64,000 nt of DNA, taken from Photorhabdus noenieputensis (lineage in GTDB: Bacteria > Pseudomonadota > Gammaproteobacteria > Enterobacterales > Enterobacteriaceae). The DNA lies in contig NZ_RCWC01000002.1 of the NCBI RefSeq assembly GCF_018448935.1, positions 171,740 through 235,739 on the forward strand, read 5' to 3'. Of the stretch, positions 51,227 through 59,601 are shown piece after piece (position 1 is the stretch's first letter; each line of letters begins with the position of its first letter). The notes beneath the pieces were generated by a model. It made no database searches. It worked only from the letters and a program-made list of their open reading frames with translations, and had not been told where the DNA came from. The position numbers and the translations under genes were made by a program.

Positions 51227-52171
51227 CTAAGCAAATCCAAGCTTTATTAAGATGCTGGCAGCGCAAACCGAGTAACCTAGCACCATAAATATTCCCACGA
51301 CAGCTTCATCACGTTTGCGATTTTGGATAGTGGGACTACGGAGGAATTTACTTAATTGCCATAGACATAATGCATAACAAACGACCAAGATAATTAACGC
51401 CCATAACGCTATACCATCAGTGGTGATACGGATTAGCCAAATCTGTAATATCAACATTACGGTGAGTAATGACGCGATAATAGCGACAGCCCCTTTTCTG
51501 CCGAAAATAGATGAATAGGTCGGTATTTCAGTACGTTCTTCATCTGGGCCTTTACACTTGCGTGTAATTTCAAAACTGAATCCAGAGAAAAAACACAACC
51601 CCATCAAAACCCATATTGGGAAATTGAGTGTGAGGTTAGGAGTGGCGATATTGGCCAACCACCAGATAATGAGTGGCATGACCAGCATATGGGAAATGGC
51701 ATACCAAGTAAGGTGTTGGTTTAACCATTCACCGATAAAGAACTCTTTCCCCATAAGACAGGTCCAGATAAAGACCAACAGCCAGGCAAAAGTAACTGAG
51801 CCAATTCCCCGATCTAAAAATAGACTTCCACCTAGTTGTAATGCGATACAACAGATACCAAGCACCCGTAGATTTTTCAGCGTAATAATGCCGCGTTGTA
51901 AAATCCGCTGTGGATGATGTTCACAATCCAGTTGATAATCCTTGTGCTCATCGAATATCCGTAATAGCAAGAAATAGGAGAAGGACATCAGGCACCCGAG
52001 CAGGATTTCCCATGACAAAACAGGCTTTTCTCCAATTGAATAAAAAGCTACGGAATAGCTGATGATATAAAAGAGAAAGAAAAGCGGCGCATTTTGTAGT
52101 GGGAAACGCTCATCCATCCATAGCTTGATCCTCTTACCAATGGATTTTGAATAAATATCTTGGCTTTCCAT
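51227..52171 (-). CDS. UbiA-family prenyltransferase-like membrane protein
   Basis: A 314-aa protein with about eight or nine TM helices. The first Asp-rich motif of the UbiA family (N-D-x2-D-x3-D) reads D74-E75-x2-D78-x3-D82, a conservative variant. The second motif lies at ~201-216 (EITRKCKGPDEERTE). UbiA enzymes move a prenyl chain onto an acceptor: aromatic in ubiquinone or menaquinone synthesis, prenylated glycerol phosphate in archaeal lipids. It is the first gene of the cluster, with HMGR-kinase 20 nt after its stop codon. The host's octaprenyl diphosphate (ispB in this window) is one possible donor. Donor and acceptor are unknown. Confidence 0.75.
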   Translation of the reverse strand: MESQDIYSKSIGKRIKLWMDERFPLQNAPLFFLFYIISYSVAFYSIGEKPVLSWEILLGCLMSFSYFLLLRIFDEHKDYQLDCEHHPQRILQRGIITLKNLRVLGICCIALQLGGSLFLDRGIGSVTFAWLLVFIWTCLMGKEFFIGEWLNQHLTWYAISHMLVMPLIIWWLANIATPNLTLNFPIWVLMGLCFFSGFSFEITRKCKGPDEERTEIPTYSSIFGRKGAVAIIASLLTVMLILQIWLIRITTDGIALWALIILVVCYALCLWQLSKFLRSPTIQNRKRDEAVVGIFMVLGYSVCAASILIKLGFA

Positions 52172-52791
52172 ACATCATTCCTATTTATTGTATAAAGACT
52201 AAACTATATACACTTGTGAAAGTTCAGCTAAAGGATAATCAATCCAGAAGAGAATCTTAATTAAAGTCTATATGTGCTTTTTAACATTATCTCTCTAAAT
52301 AACTTAAAAAATACATATAGACTAGAGTCATACCTTAAGCCAAAAGTTTGCCATCGGCTATAATCAGTATGTGTAAATTTTAATTTTAGTATGCAACTTA
52401 TGTTTACATTTTTTTCTATAACTGTATGTTTATATGATATTTTTATTTTGCTATCAGATTGAGGAATAACGGGTTTCGATATCATATTTCAGACAAATAT
52501 AAATGAGTATCTGCTTCGTTATCTGTATAACTTGTCACGTAAATAAATTTTTCGTAAGACAAAGTTACTCCATATAAGATACCGGAATAAAACAATAAAT
52601 GATTAGATATTGTAATTAAAGGAATGATGAGATGTTTTGATTTAGCGCAGTTTATAGTCAGATATTACCACAATAATTAAAAGGTAATATTTACAGTTAG
52701 GTCTGTATTGGATTCTTGATGTAGGATCGGGGAATGCCGATATATTTTGGCTAAATAGCTACGTTACTTTATCAAGTAAGGAGTCTGAGCT
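52172..52791. other. Non-coding region between the lipid-like cluster and the ubiT remnant
   Basis: A 620-nt, very AT-rich stretch. It must hold the promoter of the minus-strand cluster. A minus-strand 74-codon frame (52261-52485) has no family features or ribosome-binding site and is not called. In E. coli this position would be occupied by ubiU-ubiV, of which I see no trace. Confidence 0.65.
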
Positions 52792-53088
52792 GTGTTAGGA
52801 AAAATCCACAATCTTACTCTGTGCTGGTTTACTACTGTCCGTGCTAGTCATTTAGTTGTCAACCAGTATAAGCAGGAAGAGGTTAGTTTCAGCGACGAAG
52901 CCAATGATCTGATTCTGATAGTTATCCGTACAGAATTAGGGTTGTGTGTTAAAAATTTGGTAGATGCGATAGCGTTGAAATTCATGCTTACTGTTCTTTG
53001 TGCAGATTTGTTGCAATTGGTTGAGTGTATAAGAGTGAGTTTGCCGGAGGGCGCGGATCAATCCGATCTTGCGCGATTGTCATGTTGA
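52792..53088 (+). pseudogene. ubiT: ubiT (yhbT) remnant with two in-frame deletions
   Basis: A 98-codon frame that aligns, from my memory of the protein, to E. coli UbiT (174 aa, SCP2-domain accessory factor for O2-independent ubiquinone synthesis). MLGK matches the UbiT start. After a gap of ~50 residues, LTLCWFTTV...LVVNQ...VSFSDEANDLILI matches the middle. After a second gap of ~20 residues, TELGLCVKNLVDAIAL matches the end. A good AAGGAG site precedes the GTG start, so the remnant may still be translated. It overlaps yhbS by 7 nt. Both partner genes ubiU and ubiV are missing next to it, supporting loss of the pathway. An alternative is a shortened but functional protein, which seems unlikely. 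Confidence 0.7.
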
Positions 53089-53585
53089 TCAGGGTAGAAA
53101 TTCCGGTAGATGCAGCGGGAATAGATCGGTTATTACGGCAATCTTTTGATACCTCGGCGGAAGCGGAATTGGTCCAACAATTGCGGGAAGATGGGTTATT
53201 GACGTTAGGCGTGGTCGCCACAGATGACGAAGGCCAGGTAATCGGTTACGTGGCTTTTAGTCCGGTGGATATTAATGGTGAAGATCACCAATGGGTTGGT
53301 CTGGCACCGTTAGCGGTTGCTGAAGAATATCGTCGGCAGGGGATTGGTGAAAAGCTGGTGTATGAGGGTTTGGATAGCCTGAATGAATTTGGTTATGGCG
53401 TCGTCGTTGTTTTAGGTGATCCACACTACTATCGTCGGTTTGGTTTTACACTTGCCAGTGAGCACCAGTTGTATTGCCAGTGGCCAACGTGTGAATCTTA
53501 TTTTCAGGTGTATGAATTAGCTGATAGTTTTTTGGCTGACCATCAGGGATTGGTTACTTACTCCCCACACTTTGGCCGTTTCTAA
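53082..53585 (+). CDS. yhbS: YhbS, GNAT-family N-acetyltransferase
   Basis: A 167-aa protein, the E. coli YhbS length, starting [15 protein letters not shown]. The acetyl-CoA loop is [19 protein letters not shown] (~83-101). [15 protein letters not shown] is the family's C-terminal signature. The substrate is unknown. The start at 53082 was preferred to a 19-codon extension that overlaps ubiT. It keeps the E. coli order ubiT-yhbS-yhbQ-yhbP. Confidence 0.93.
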   Translation: MLIRVEIPVDAAGIDRLLRQSFDTSAEAELVQQLREDGLLTLGVVATDDEGQVIGYVAFSPVDINGEDHQWVGLAPLAVAEEYRRQGIGEKLVYEGLDSLNEFGYGVVVVLGDPHYYRRFGFTLASEHQLYCQWPTCESYFQVYELADSFLADHQGLVTYSPHFGRF

Positions 53586-53868
53586 TTGATGCTAAATATT
53601 CTGCTACACAGACAGGCTGGCAAATAACCAGCCTCTCTTTTTGCTGTTTACTTAATTGTTTTACTTGGTATTCCAGCCGTGAGGCACTAGAGCGGTCTCC
53701 GGCATGACGACTGAAAACTAGCTGTAATGGCCCTTTCCCCCTCAGTGACTTGGCTCCTTTCCCGTTTTTATGTTGTGCAAAACGGCGGTGGATATTTGTT
53801 GTTATCCCGGTGTAGAGCATGCCTGATTTTGTTCTCAGTAAGTAAATAACCCATTGATTTTCAGTCAT
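53554..53868 (-). CDS. yhbQ: YhbQ, GIY-YIG domain protein
   Basis: A 104-aa stand-alone GIY-YIG nuclease-domain protein. W-V-I-Y-L-L is followed by the variant Y-T-G motif and INRRFAQHK-like [16 protein letters not shown]. It converges on yhbS with a 32-nt overlap of the coding ends. The E. coli homologue is linked to DNA damage, but its role is not settled. Confidence 0.92.
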   Translation of the reverse strand: MTENQWVIYLLRTKSGMLYTGITTNIHRRFAQHKNGKGAKSLRGKGPLQLVFSRHAGDRSSASRLEYQVKQLSKQQKERLVICQPVCVAEYLASIRNGQSVGSK

Positions 53869-54084
53869 ATAATTTTTTTCTGAATTTTCTATTTTTGATA
53901 TTTATATTTTACTCGAACGTTTTTCTATATCGTTTTTCTGAATAATTTAGTTTAACTTATTATAATATAACAGTTTTATAAAGCCCGTTACATATCGATT
54001 TGCTATACGCCGCATCATTTATTCAAAAAAATTGAAATAGAATAGCAATAATTGCTAATTTTTATTCCGGCCTTTAGAGCATAC

Positions 54085-54100
54085 TATGATCCACATCACA
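54085..54100. promoter_or_regulatory. CRP-like site upstream of the yhcN-like gene
   Basis: TATGATCCACATCACA fits TGTGA-N6-TCACA at 9 of 10 defined positions. It lies ~43 nt before the ATG, so close to or downstream of the transcript start. Whether it is functional is uncertain. Confidence 0.4.
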
Positions 54101-54142
54101 GAGAGTAACTCATTCCACTAAAAATTGATCAAGGATCATAGT

Positions 54143-54394
54143 ATGAAAAACGTAAAATATATCGCTGTTGCTTTAACTTTAAGTGCTATCTCTTTTGGTA
54201 GTATGGCGGCAAAAGAAGTTCAAACTTCTTCCTCTCCGAAAGCTGGTGTCGTTTCTGTAACGGGGGTTGATACTTTGGAAACCCTAAGTGCAGAATTGTC
54301 CAAAAAAGCTGACAAAGCAGGGGCATCCTCTTTCCGTATTATCTCTGCGGGTGGTAAGAATCAATTATCAGGTGTTGCTGAAATTTATAACTAA
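54143..54394 (+). CDS. YhcN/BhsA/McbA-family small periplasmic protein
   Basis: An 83-aa DUF1471-type protein. A signal peptide (~1-22, NVKYIAVALTLSAISFGSMAA) is followed by one YhcN/BhsA domain (VVSVTGVDTLETLSAELSKKADKAGASSFRIIS). E. coli relatives respond to stress and influence biofilm formation. The ATG at 54143 begins a normal signal peptide; an upstream in-frame ATT/ATG extension adds six residues. It sits alone between yhbQ and yhbP. Confidence 0.85.
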   Translation: MKNVKYIAVALTLSAISFGSMAAKEVQTSSSPKAGVVSVTGVDTLETLSAELSKKADKAGASSFRIISAGGKNQLSGVAEIYN

Positions 54395-54517
54395 TTTATA
54401 GTAGAACACACTGAACCCTGGCCCTGTCAGGAGATGTCAGAACACGCCGTAGGATGATGTTTATCCCGGCGTGGTTCTGGGCTTCCAGGCAGATATAATC
54501 CTGCTATTGGAGAGAGA

Positions 54518-54949
54518 GTGAACGCCACTGAAAACTTTCAGATTATCCATAGATACCTCGCAAGACAGCATGTTCTAACGCTTTGTACAGCAGCCGGTAA
54601 TGATATTTGGTGCGCAAATTGTTTCTATGTTTTCAATGCCGATGAAATAGCTTTCTGGTTTATGACTGAACTGCATACTCGCCACGGTGAAATGATGCAG
54701 GTAAACCCGCAGGTTGCAGGTACCATTGCCGGACAGATTCGAAATATTGCCCAGATAAAAGGTATTCAGTTCAAAGGGGAAGTCATTCGTCTTGAGGGTG
54801 AAAAAGATAAAACGGCCAGAGCACGTTATTGCCGCCGTTTTCCTGTAGCAATTGCTGTTAAAACACCTATTTGGCAATTGAATCTCAGTGAAATAAAAAT
54901 GACTGATAATACGCTTGGATTTGGTAAGAAAATCTGCTGGCAGCGATAA
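54518..54949 (+). CDS. yhbP: YhbP, UPF0306 flavin-reductase-fold protein
   Basis: A 143-aa protein of the pyridoxamine-5'-phosphate-oxidase-like split-barrel fold. It starts at GTG with GGAGAGAG upstream. Conserved features are HVLTLCTAAGNDIWCANCFYVF and the RFPVAIAVKTPIW C-terminal region. Function unknown. It converges on nrdG with only 2 nt between the stop codons. Confidence 0.9.
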   Translation: MNATENFQIIHRYLARQHVLTLCTAAGNDIWCANCFYVFNADEIAFWFMTELHTRHGEMMQVNPQVAGTIAGQIRNIAQIKGIQFKGEVIRLEGEKDKTARARYCRRFPVAIAVKTPIWQLNLSEIKMTDNTLGFGKKICWQR

Positions 54950-54951
54950 AA

Positions 54952-55416
54952 TTATCTTAATCTATGAATAATCTGGTTGCGGCTACCACGCCATAGTAAA
55001 CCGGGTTCATAAAGATCTTGTATAAACTTGCCATCCACTAGCACATTAATATAACTGACAATTTCCCGTTGAATTTCGCTAAGTTCCTTTAGCCGATAAC
55101 CCGTCCAAAGCCAAATGTCCTTGTCTGGGCACTCTGTTTTAATCCGTTTTACCAATTTCAGGATCGCGGGTGCATTGTATGGATGTAGGGGATCTCCGCC
55201 AGATAAAGATAGCCCTTGTCGTTTAATGCGTTTGTCCTGTAAATCAAAAATTACACGGTCTTCCATTTCTTGTGTAAATGGCTGGCCGGAGTTCACCCGC
55301 CAGGTACTTTTGTTATAACAACCGGGGCATTGATGTTCGCACCCGGCGACAAATAGTGTGCAGCGGGTTCCGGGGCCGTTAACCACATCAACAGGGTAGT
55401 ATTGGTGATAATTCAT
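54952..55416 (-). CDS. nrdG: Anaerobic ribonucleotide reductase activating protein
   Basis: A 154-aa radical-SAM activase (E. coli 154). The CxxxCxxC cluster is C26-EHQ-C30-PG-C33, and LSGGDPLHPYN follows. It makes the glycyl radical on NrdD using SAM. It lies 18 nt downstream of nrdD in the same operon. Confidence 0.97.
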   Translation of the reverse strand: MNYHQYYPVDVVNGPGTRCTLFVAGCEHQCPGCYNKSTWRVNSGQPFTQEMEDRVIFDLQDKRIKRQGLSLSGGDPLHPYNAPAILKLVKRIKTECPDKDIWLWTGYRLKELSEIQREIVSYINVLVDGKFIQDLYEPGLLWRGSRNQIIHRLR

Positions 55417-55434
55417 TTTGCCAGCCTGCTTTCA

Positions 55435-57573
55435 TTAACCTAATTGCCCATTTGTCAGATGTTTTACTCTGCGTTTCACCTCTTCTTGTTTGCCTGCATT
55501 GAATGGGCGGGCATCGGGGCTTCCCAGATAACCACAGACGCGGCGGATGACTGATACTCTGGAAGGTTCATGATTGCCGCAGCGTGGGCAGGTAAACCCT
55601 TTACTGGTACAGAAGAATTCACCGGTGAATCCACACTCATAGCATTCGTCGATGGGGGTATTGGTGCCGTAATAAGGGACACGTGAGTAGCTGTAATCCC
55701 AGACATCCTCCAGTGCTTTCAGATTATGTTGCAGATTAGGATATTCGCCGTAACAGATAAAACCGCCATTTGTTAGTGGTGGATAAGGGGCTTCAAAATC
55801 CAATTTATCATAAGGATTGACTTTCTTTTCAACGTCAAGATGGAAACTGTTGGTGTAATAGCCTTTATCTGTCACACCTTCAATCACGCCAAACTCAGCG
55901 GTATCAAGGCGGCAGAAACGGTCACATAGATTTTCGCTTGGAGTGCTGTATAAACTGAAACCATAACCCGTTTCTTTTTCCCATTGATCGGTGGCTTTTC
56001 GCAGATGATCAACAATTGAGAGTGCTTTTACACGTAATTGTTGATCATCAAATAGATGAACTTGATTGCCATACAATGCATTAATGGTCTCATGAATACC
56101 AATATAGCCTAGGGAGATAGAAGCCCGGCCATGTTTAAAGATTTCAGCGATATTATCATCGGCTTTCAAGCGAACCCCGCAGGCACCTTCCATATAAAGG
56201 ATGGGGGCAACTCGTGCTTTGACACTTTCCAGGCGGGTAATACGGGTCATGAGTGCTTGCTTTGCCAGTGCCAGACGTTTGTCCAGTAATTGCCAGAAAT
56301 GTTTTTCATCTCCTTTGGCTTCGATAGCTATCCGAGGCAGGTTCAAACTGATAACCCCTAAGTTATTGCGTCCTTCATGAATTTGTTCGCCCTTTTCCTC
56401 ATAAACACCGAGGAAACTGCGGCAGCCCATTGGGGTTTTAAAGGAGCCTGTGACCTTAACCACTTGATCATAGTTAAGAATATCTGGGTACATGCGCTTA
56501 CTGGCACATTTGAGAGCCAGTTGCTTGATATCGTAGTTAGGATCACCGAGTTTGTGATTCAGGCCATCACTGATAGCAAATACCAGTTTGGGGAATACTG
56601 CTGTTTTGTGATTCTTACCCAAACCAGCAATGCGGTTACGCAGAATAGATTGCTGAATTAGGCGGGATTCTTTTGACGTACCCAGGCCAAAGCCAAAAGT
56701 GACAAAAGGAGTCTGCCCATTGGCGGTATGCAGCGTATTAACTTCATATTCCAGTGATTGGAAAGCGTCATAACACTCTTTCTCTGTTCGCGCTTCGGCG
56801 TAGGATTTCTTATCGGTGATATTCCACTCTTCGGCAATTGCCCAGTGTTTGTCATAGCTGGCTTTAACGAAGGGTGCCAACACTTCATCTATACGATTAA
56901 TGGTGGTTCCGCCATAAATATGGCTGGCAACCTGAGCGATAATTTGAGCCGTTACCGCTGTGGCGGTTGAAATAGATTTTGGCGGTTCTATTTCAGCATT
57001 CCCCATTTTGAACCCATTGGTTAGCATGCTTTTTAGGTCAATTAACATACAGTTAAACATTGGAAAAAAGGGGGAATAATCGAGATCATGATAGTGTATT
57101 TCGCCTCTTTCGTGAGCCAATGCCACATTACGTGGAAGAATATGTTGTTTGGCATAATGTTTGGCAACAATCCCGGCTAACAGATCCCGTTGAGTAGGAA
57201 TCACCTTGCTATCTTTATTGGCGTTCTCATTGAGCAGGGAAATGTTACTTTGTTCAACCAGGCCACGGATTTCTTGATGAAGTCGGCTGTGTAATTCTCG
57301 GACAGTATCCCTATCGTGACGATATTGAATATAGTGGTGGGCAAGGTGCTTATGGTTGTCTGCTATCAATTGCTTTTCTATTGCGTTCTGAATATCTTGT
57401 ACATCAACTTGCCTGTAGTCAGCGATTAATTGCGTTACTGCGGATGCAACTTGGATACAATACTCATCATCCGTCATGCCAACGGCAGAAGCGGCCCGTT
57501 TTACGGCATCTCTGATACGGCTCTTGTCAAATGGTACTTGACGACCATCCCGTTTTATCACAACAGTTTTCAC
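55435..57573 (-). CDS. nrdD: Anaerobic ribonucleoside-triphosphate reductase
   Basis: A 712-aa class III ribonucleotide reductase, the E. coli length. An ATP-cone (~1-95) is followed by the glycyl-radical barrel and a Cys4 zinc site (CYECGF...CPRCG, ~645-665). The radical Gly681 lies in RRVCGYLGSP. It reduces NTPs to dNTPs without oxygen, with formate as reductant. It is the first gene of nrdDG. Two NrdR boxes and an FNR-like site lie upstream. Confidence 0.98.
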   Translation of the reverse strand: MKTVVIKRDGRQVPFDKSRIRDAVKRAASAVGMTDDEYCIQVASAVTQLIADYRQVDVQDIQNAIEKQLIADNHKHLAHHYIQYRHDRDTVRELHSRLHQEIRGLVEQSNISLLNENANKDSKVIPTQRDLLAGIVAKHYAKQHILPRNVALAHERGEIHYHDLDYSPFFPMFNCMLIDLKSMLTNGFKMGNAEIEPPKSISTATAVTAQIIAQVASHIYGGTTINRIDEVLAPFVKASYDKHWAIAEEWNITDKKSYAEARTEKECYDAFQSLEYEVNTLHTANGQTPFVTFGFGLGTSKESRLIQQSILRNRIAGLGKNHKTAVFPKLVFAISDGLNHKLGDPNYDIKQLALKCASKRMYPDILNYDQVVKVTGSFKTPMGCRSFLGVYEEKGEQIHEGRNNLGVISLNLPRIAIEAKGDEKHFWQLLDKRLALAKQALMTRITRLESVKARVAPILYMEGACGVRLKADDNIAEIFKHGRASISLGYIGIHETINALYGNQVHLFDDQQLRVKALSIVDHLRKATDQWEKETGYGFSLYSTPSENLCDRFCRLDTAEFGVIEGVTDKGYYTNSFHLDVEKKVNPYDKLDFEAPYPPLTNGGFICYGEYPNLQHNLKALEDVWDYSYSRVPYYGTNTPIDECYECGFTGEFFCTSKGFTCPRCGNHEPSRVSVIRRVCGYLGSPDARPFNAGKQEEVKRRVKHLTNGQLG

Positions 57574-57645
57574 AATATGACTCCTTGAGAATGTTATCCA
57601 AAGGGCAAACTATTCTCGTTTTGATATTCAGCTTAAAGATAGATG

Positions 57646-57692
57646 TTGCTATATATAGTTTTATTTTTATATTTAAGCACAATATATAGTAA
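57646..57692 (-). promoter_or_regulatory. Two NrdR boxes upstream of nrdDG
   Basis: Box A has the perfect palindrome CTATATATAG at 57649-57658. Box B, GCACAATATATAGTAA (57677-57692), fits ACACWATATATWGTGT at 13 of 16 positions. The centres are 31 bp apart, about three helical turns, the spacing typical for NrdR. Confidence 0.75.
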
Positions 57693-57719
57693 TTTGAAGT
57701 GAGATAATCACGATCTCAT

Positions 57720-57733
57720 TTGATCTGAAACAA
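57720..57733. promoter_or_regulatory. FNR-like site upstream of nrdDG
   Basis: TTGATCTGAAACAA differs from TTGAT-N4-ATCAA at one position. It lies ~147 nt upstream of nrdD, next to the NrdR boxes. Anaerobic activation of nrdDG by FNR is known in E. coli. Confidence 0.55.
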
Positions 57734-57821
57734 AGAATGGGGACTTATATTTAAAGTCCAGTGAGAAGTACACTCCGTTGGTCGGTAATTAACCAACGGG
57801 GTGTGGAAAACAGTGCAGGGA

Positions 57822-58208
57822 TTATTTACGAATCGCGATAGCTTCGATTTCGATTTTAACGTCTTTTGGCAGACGGGCTACTTCAACACAAGAACGTGCC
57901 GGGAAAGATGCATGGTGTTCTTTGAAGAATGCTTCATAAGTTGCGTTAACGGTACCGAAGTCATTCAGGTCTTTAACGAAGACAGTTGTTTTAACAATGT
58001 CACCGACAGTGAGACCGGCTTTTTCAACGATAGCTTTAACATTTTCCAGTGATTGACGAGCTTGAGCGGCAATATCTTCTGCGACATCACCTGTTTCTGG
58101 ATTGACTGGGATCTGGCCGGAAGTGATGACCATATTGCCTAGATCAACACCCTGAACATATGGACCAATTGCAGCCGGGGCTTTATTGGTATTAATCTCG
58201 TATGACAT
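57822..58208 (-). CDS. ridA: RidA, enamine/imine deaminase
   Basis: A 128-aa YjgF/YER057c/UK114 family protein, the E. coli length. It hydrolyses reactive 2-aminoacrylate-type enamines released by PLP enzymes. The conserved ITSGQIPVNPETG segment and the C-terminal ARSCVEVARLPKDVKIEIEAIA with the substrate-binding Arg (in FPARSCVEV) are present. In E. coli it follows pyrI, and the same holds here. An inverted repeat, CCGTTGGT/ACCAACGG (57775-57799), lies just past its stop codon. Confidence 0.97.
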   Translation of the reverse strand: MSYEINTNKAPAAIGPYVQGVDLGNMVITSGQIPVNPETGDVAEDIAAQARQSLENVKAIVEKAGLTVGDIVKTTVFVKDLNDFGTVNATYEAFFKEHHASFPARSCVEVARLPKDVKIEIEAIAIRK

Positions 58209-58300
58209 AGGTTCTCCTGTTAATGTGATAACTGAATAAATATTTCATCAAGGGTACTATTATAGTGTCCGCTTCTGCCTCAGCAACTGACATAGATCGT

Positions 58301-58765
58301 TCAATCGTTGAGAATCACCACATTGCGGTCAAATTCTTTCTCGCAGTATTTGCAGGTTAGCACCACATCGTCCACTGTCACTTTGACGCGAAAACTGCTT
58401 TCTACGGGTTCATTGTGGCTAATGCAGTTGCTGTTAGGGCAGACTAATACGTTATCGATACATTCAGGCAAGTTAATGGGAAGTTTCTTCACAACTTCAT
58501 AGTCTTCAATACAGTTCACTGTGGCATTCGGCGCATACATAGCAAGTTGGTTAGCTTGCTGTTCTGTCAGGAATGTATTTTCGATTTTGATGAGATCTTT
58601 TTTACCTAGTTGATTGGAAGGTAAATTCAGGCCGATGGTAATGCGTTGATCGGTTTCAGTTAGCTTAAACAGAGAGAGTAGCTTGAAGCCGACCTGAGCC
58701 GGGATATGGTCAATCACCGTACCGCACCTAATAGCTTCGACTTGTAGTTTATGATCTTGGGTCAT
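58301..58765 (-). CDS. pyrI: Aspartate carbamoyltransferase regulatory chain
   Basis: A 154-aa regulatory subunit (E. coli 153). The N-terminal nucleotide-binding domain ([20 protein letters not shown]) binds CTP/ATP. The C-terminal zinc domain has four Cys (CPNSNC and CKYC) that contact PyrB. The ATG at 58765 gives the family start; the longer frame adds 44 unrelated residues. It normally lies directly after pyrB, but here pyrB is 2.4 kb upstream with an opposite-strand gene between, so pyrI needs its own promoter. Confidence 0.96.
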   Translation of the reverse strand: MTQDHKLQVEAIRCGTVIDHIPAQVGFKLLSLFKLTETDQRITIGLNLPSNQLGKKDLIKIENTFLTEQQANQLAMYAPNATVNCIEDYEVVKKLPINLPECIDNVLVCPNSNCISHNEPVESSFRVKVTVDDVVLTCKYCEKEFDRNVVILND

Positions 58766-59601
58766 AGTGTTTTGTATGAATACATTGTAGTGACAACTTT
58801 CTGTATTCATCCTCCAGAGAATATTGTTAAGAATCGACACGTCTTCCATTTTAGGCGGTGTCATCCTGTTTATCCAGATAAGACGTAGACAAATCAATAT
58901 TATCTTACGGTTGTTATTCCATATACTTAGCTTTCGCCGTCATTGTTATAATAATACTATATTGAGTTTGTTTATTTTGGCTATTTTGTTTAAATTATCT
59001 ATCTGATTAAAAGTTATTGTTTTTAAATTAACAGGTAATTTAATATCTTAAAATTAAGGATAAAACTTTAAAGTATTTATTTAAATAATAAGGGGATAGA
59101 TGTATTTTTTACTATTTATATTAAAAAGATATTTTGGTTTGTAAGTTATTAATAAAATTTTTATTAATGATTGCTGTGAATATTTAGACATTGTTTTAAT
59201 AATATATAGATTTAAGCAACAATTAGTTTTTTAACCTTAGGGTAAACGGTTTTATTAAATTATGTGTAGTGAGGGAAAGTATTATTGGAAAATGAATTAT
59301 GGTGTCAGAGAAAAGGTTGTTTATGTGGATTTCATAAAATGAGTAGCTTAATTTATACGGTTACTTTAACATGTAAATCTTGTAAAAATATGCCAGTTAC
59401 CTTATAGCGTTGATTGCTTTATTATATAATGAACTGATCTAGCTGGTTTTACACAATTACCGACCGAATGATGGTATTATAGCTATGGTAATCTGGCGCT
59501 GTTGTTTTATAATAATTGAATAAATCAATCTATGATGAGTTTATTTTAAATAGAGAAGGTGAGTTTTGTAATATTAACTTGGCACATATTAGGAAGAAAT
59601 A
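58766..59601. other. Long AT-rich non-coding region between pyrI and the DUF819 gene
   Basis: An 836-nt stretch with very low GC and no supportable gene on either strand. It should contain the promoters of pyrI (minus) and of the DUF819 gene (plus). Its composition differs clearly from the neighbouring genes, which suggests acquired or decayed DNA. Confidence 0.65.

Noticed and set aside
41978-52171. Interpretation of the cluster as a complete mevalonate pathway or complete archaeal-lipid pathway
   Set aside because: HMG-CoA synthase, phosphomevalonate kinase, mevalonate diphosphate decarboxylase and GGGP synthase are not encoded in the window, so only a partial resemblance is claimed.
52261-52485. 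Minus-strand open frame of 74 codons upstream of the lipid-like cluster
   Set aside because: It is very AT-rich, lacks a ribosome-binding site and recognisable motif, and lies in probable promoter DNA.
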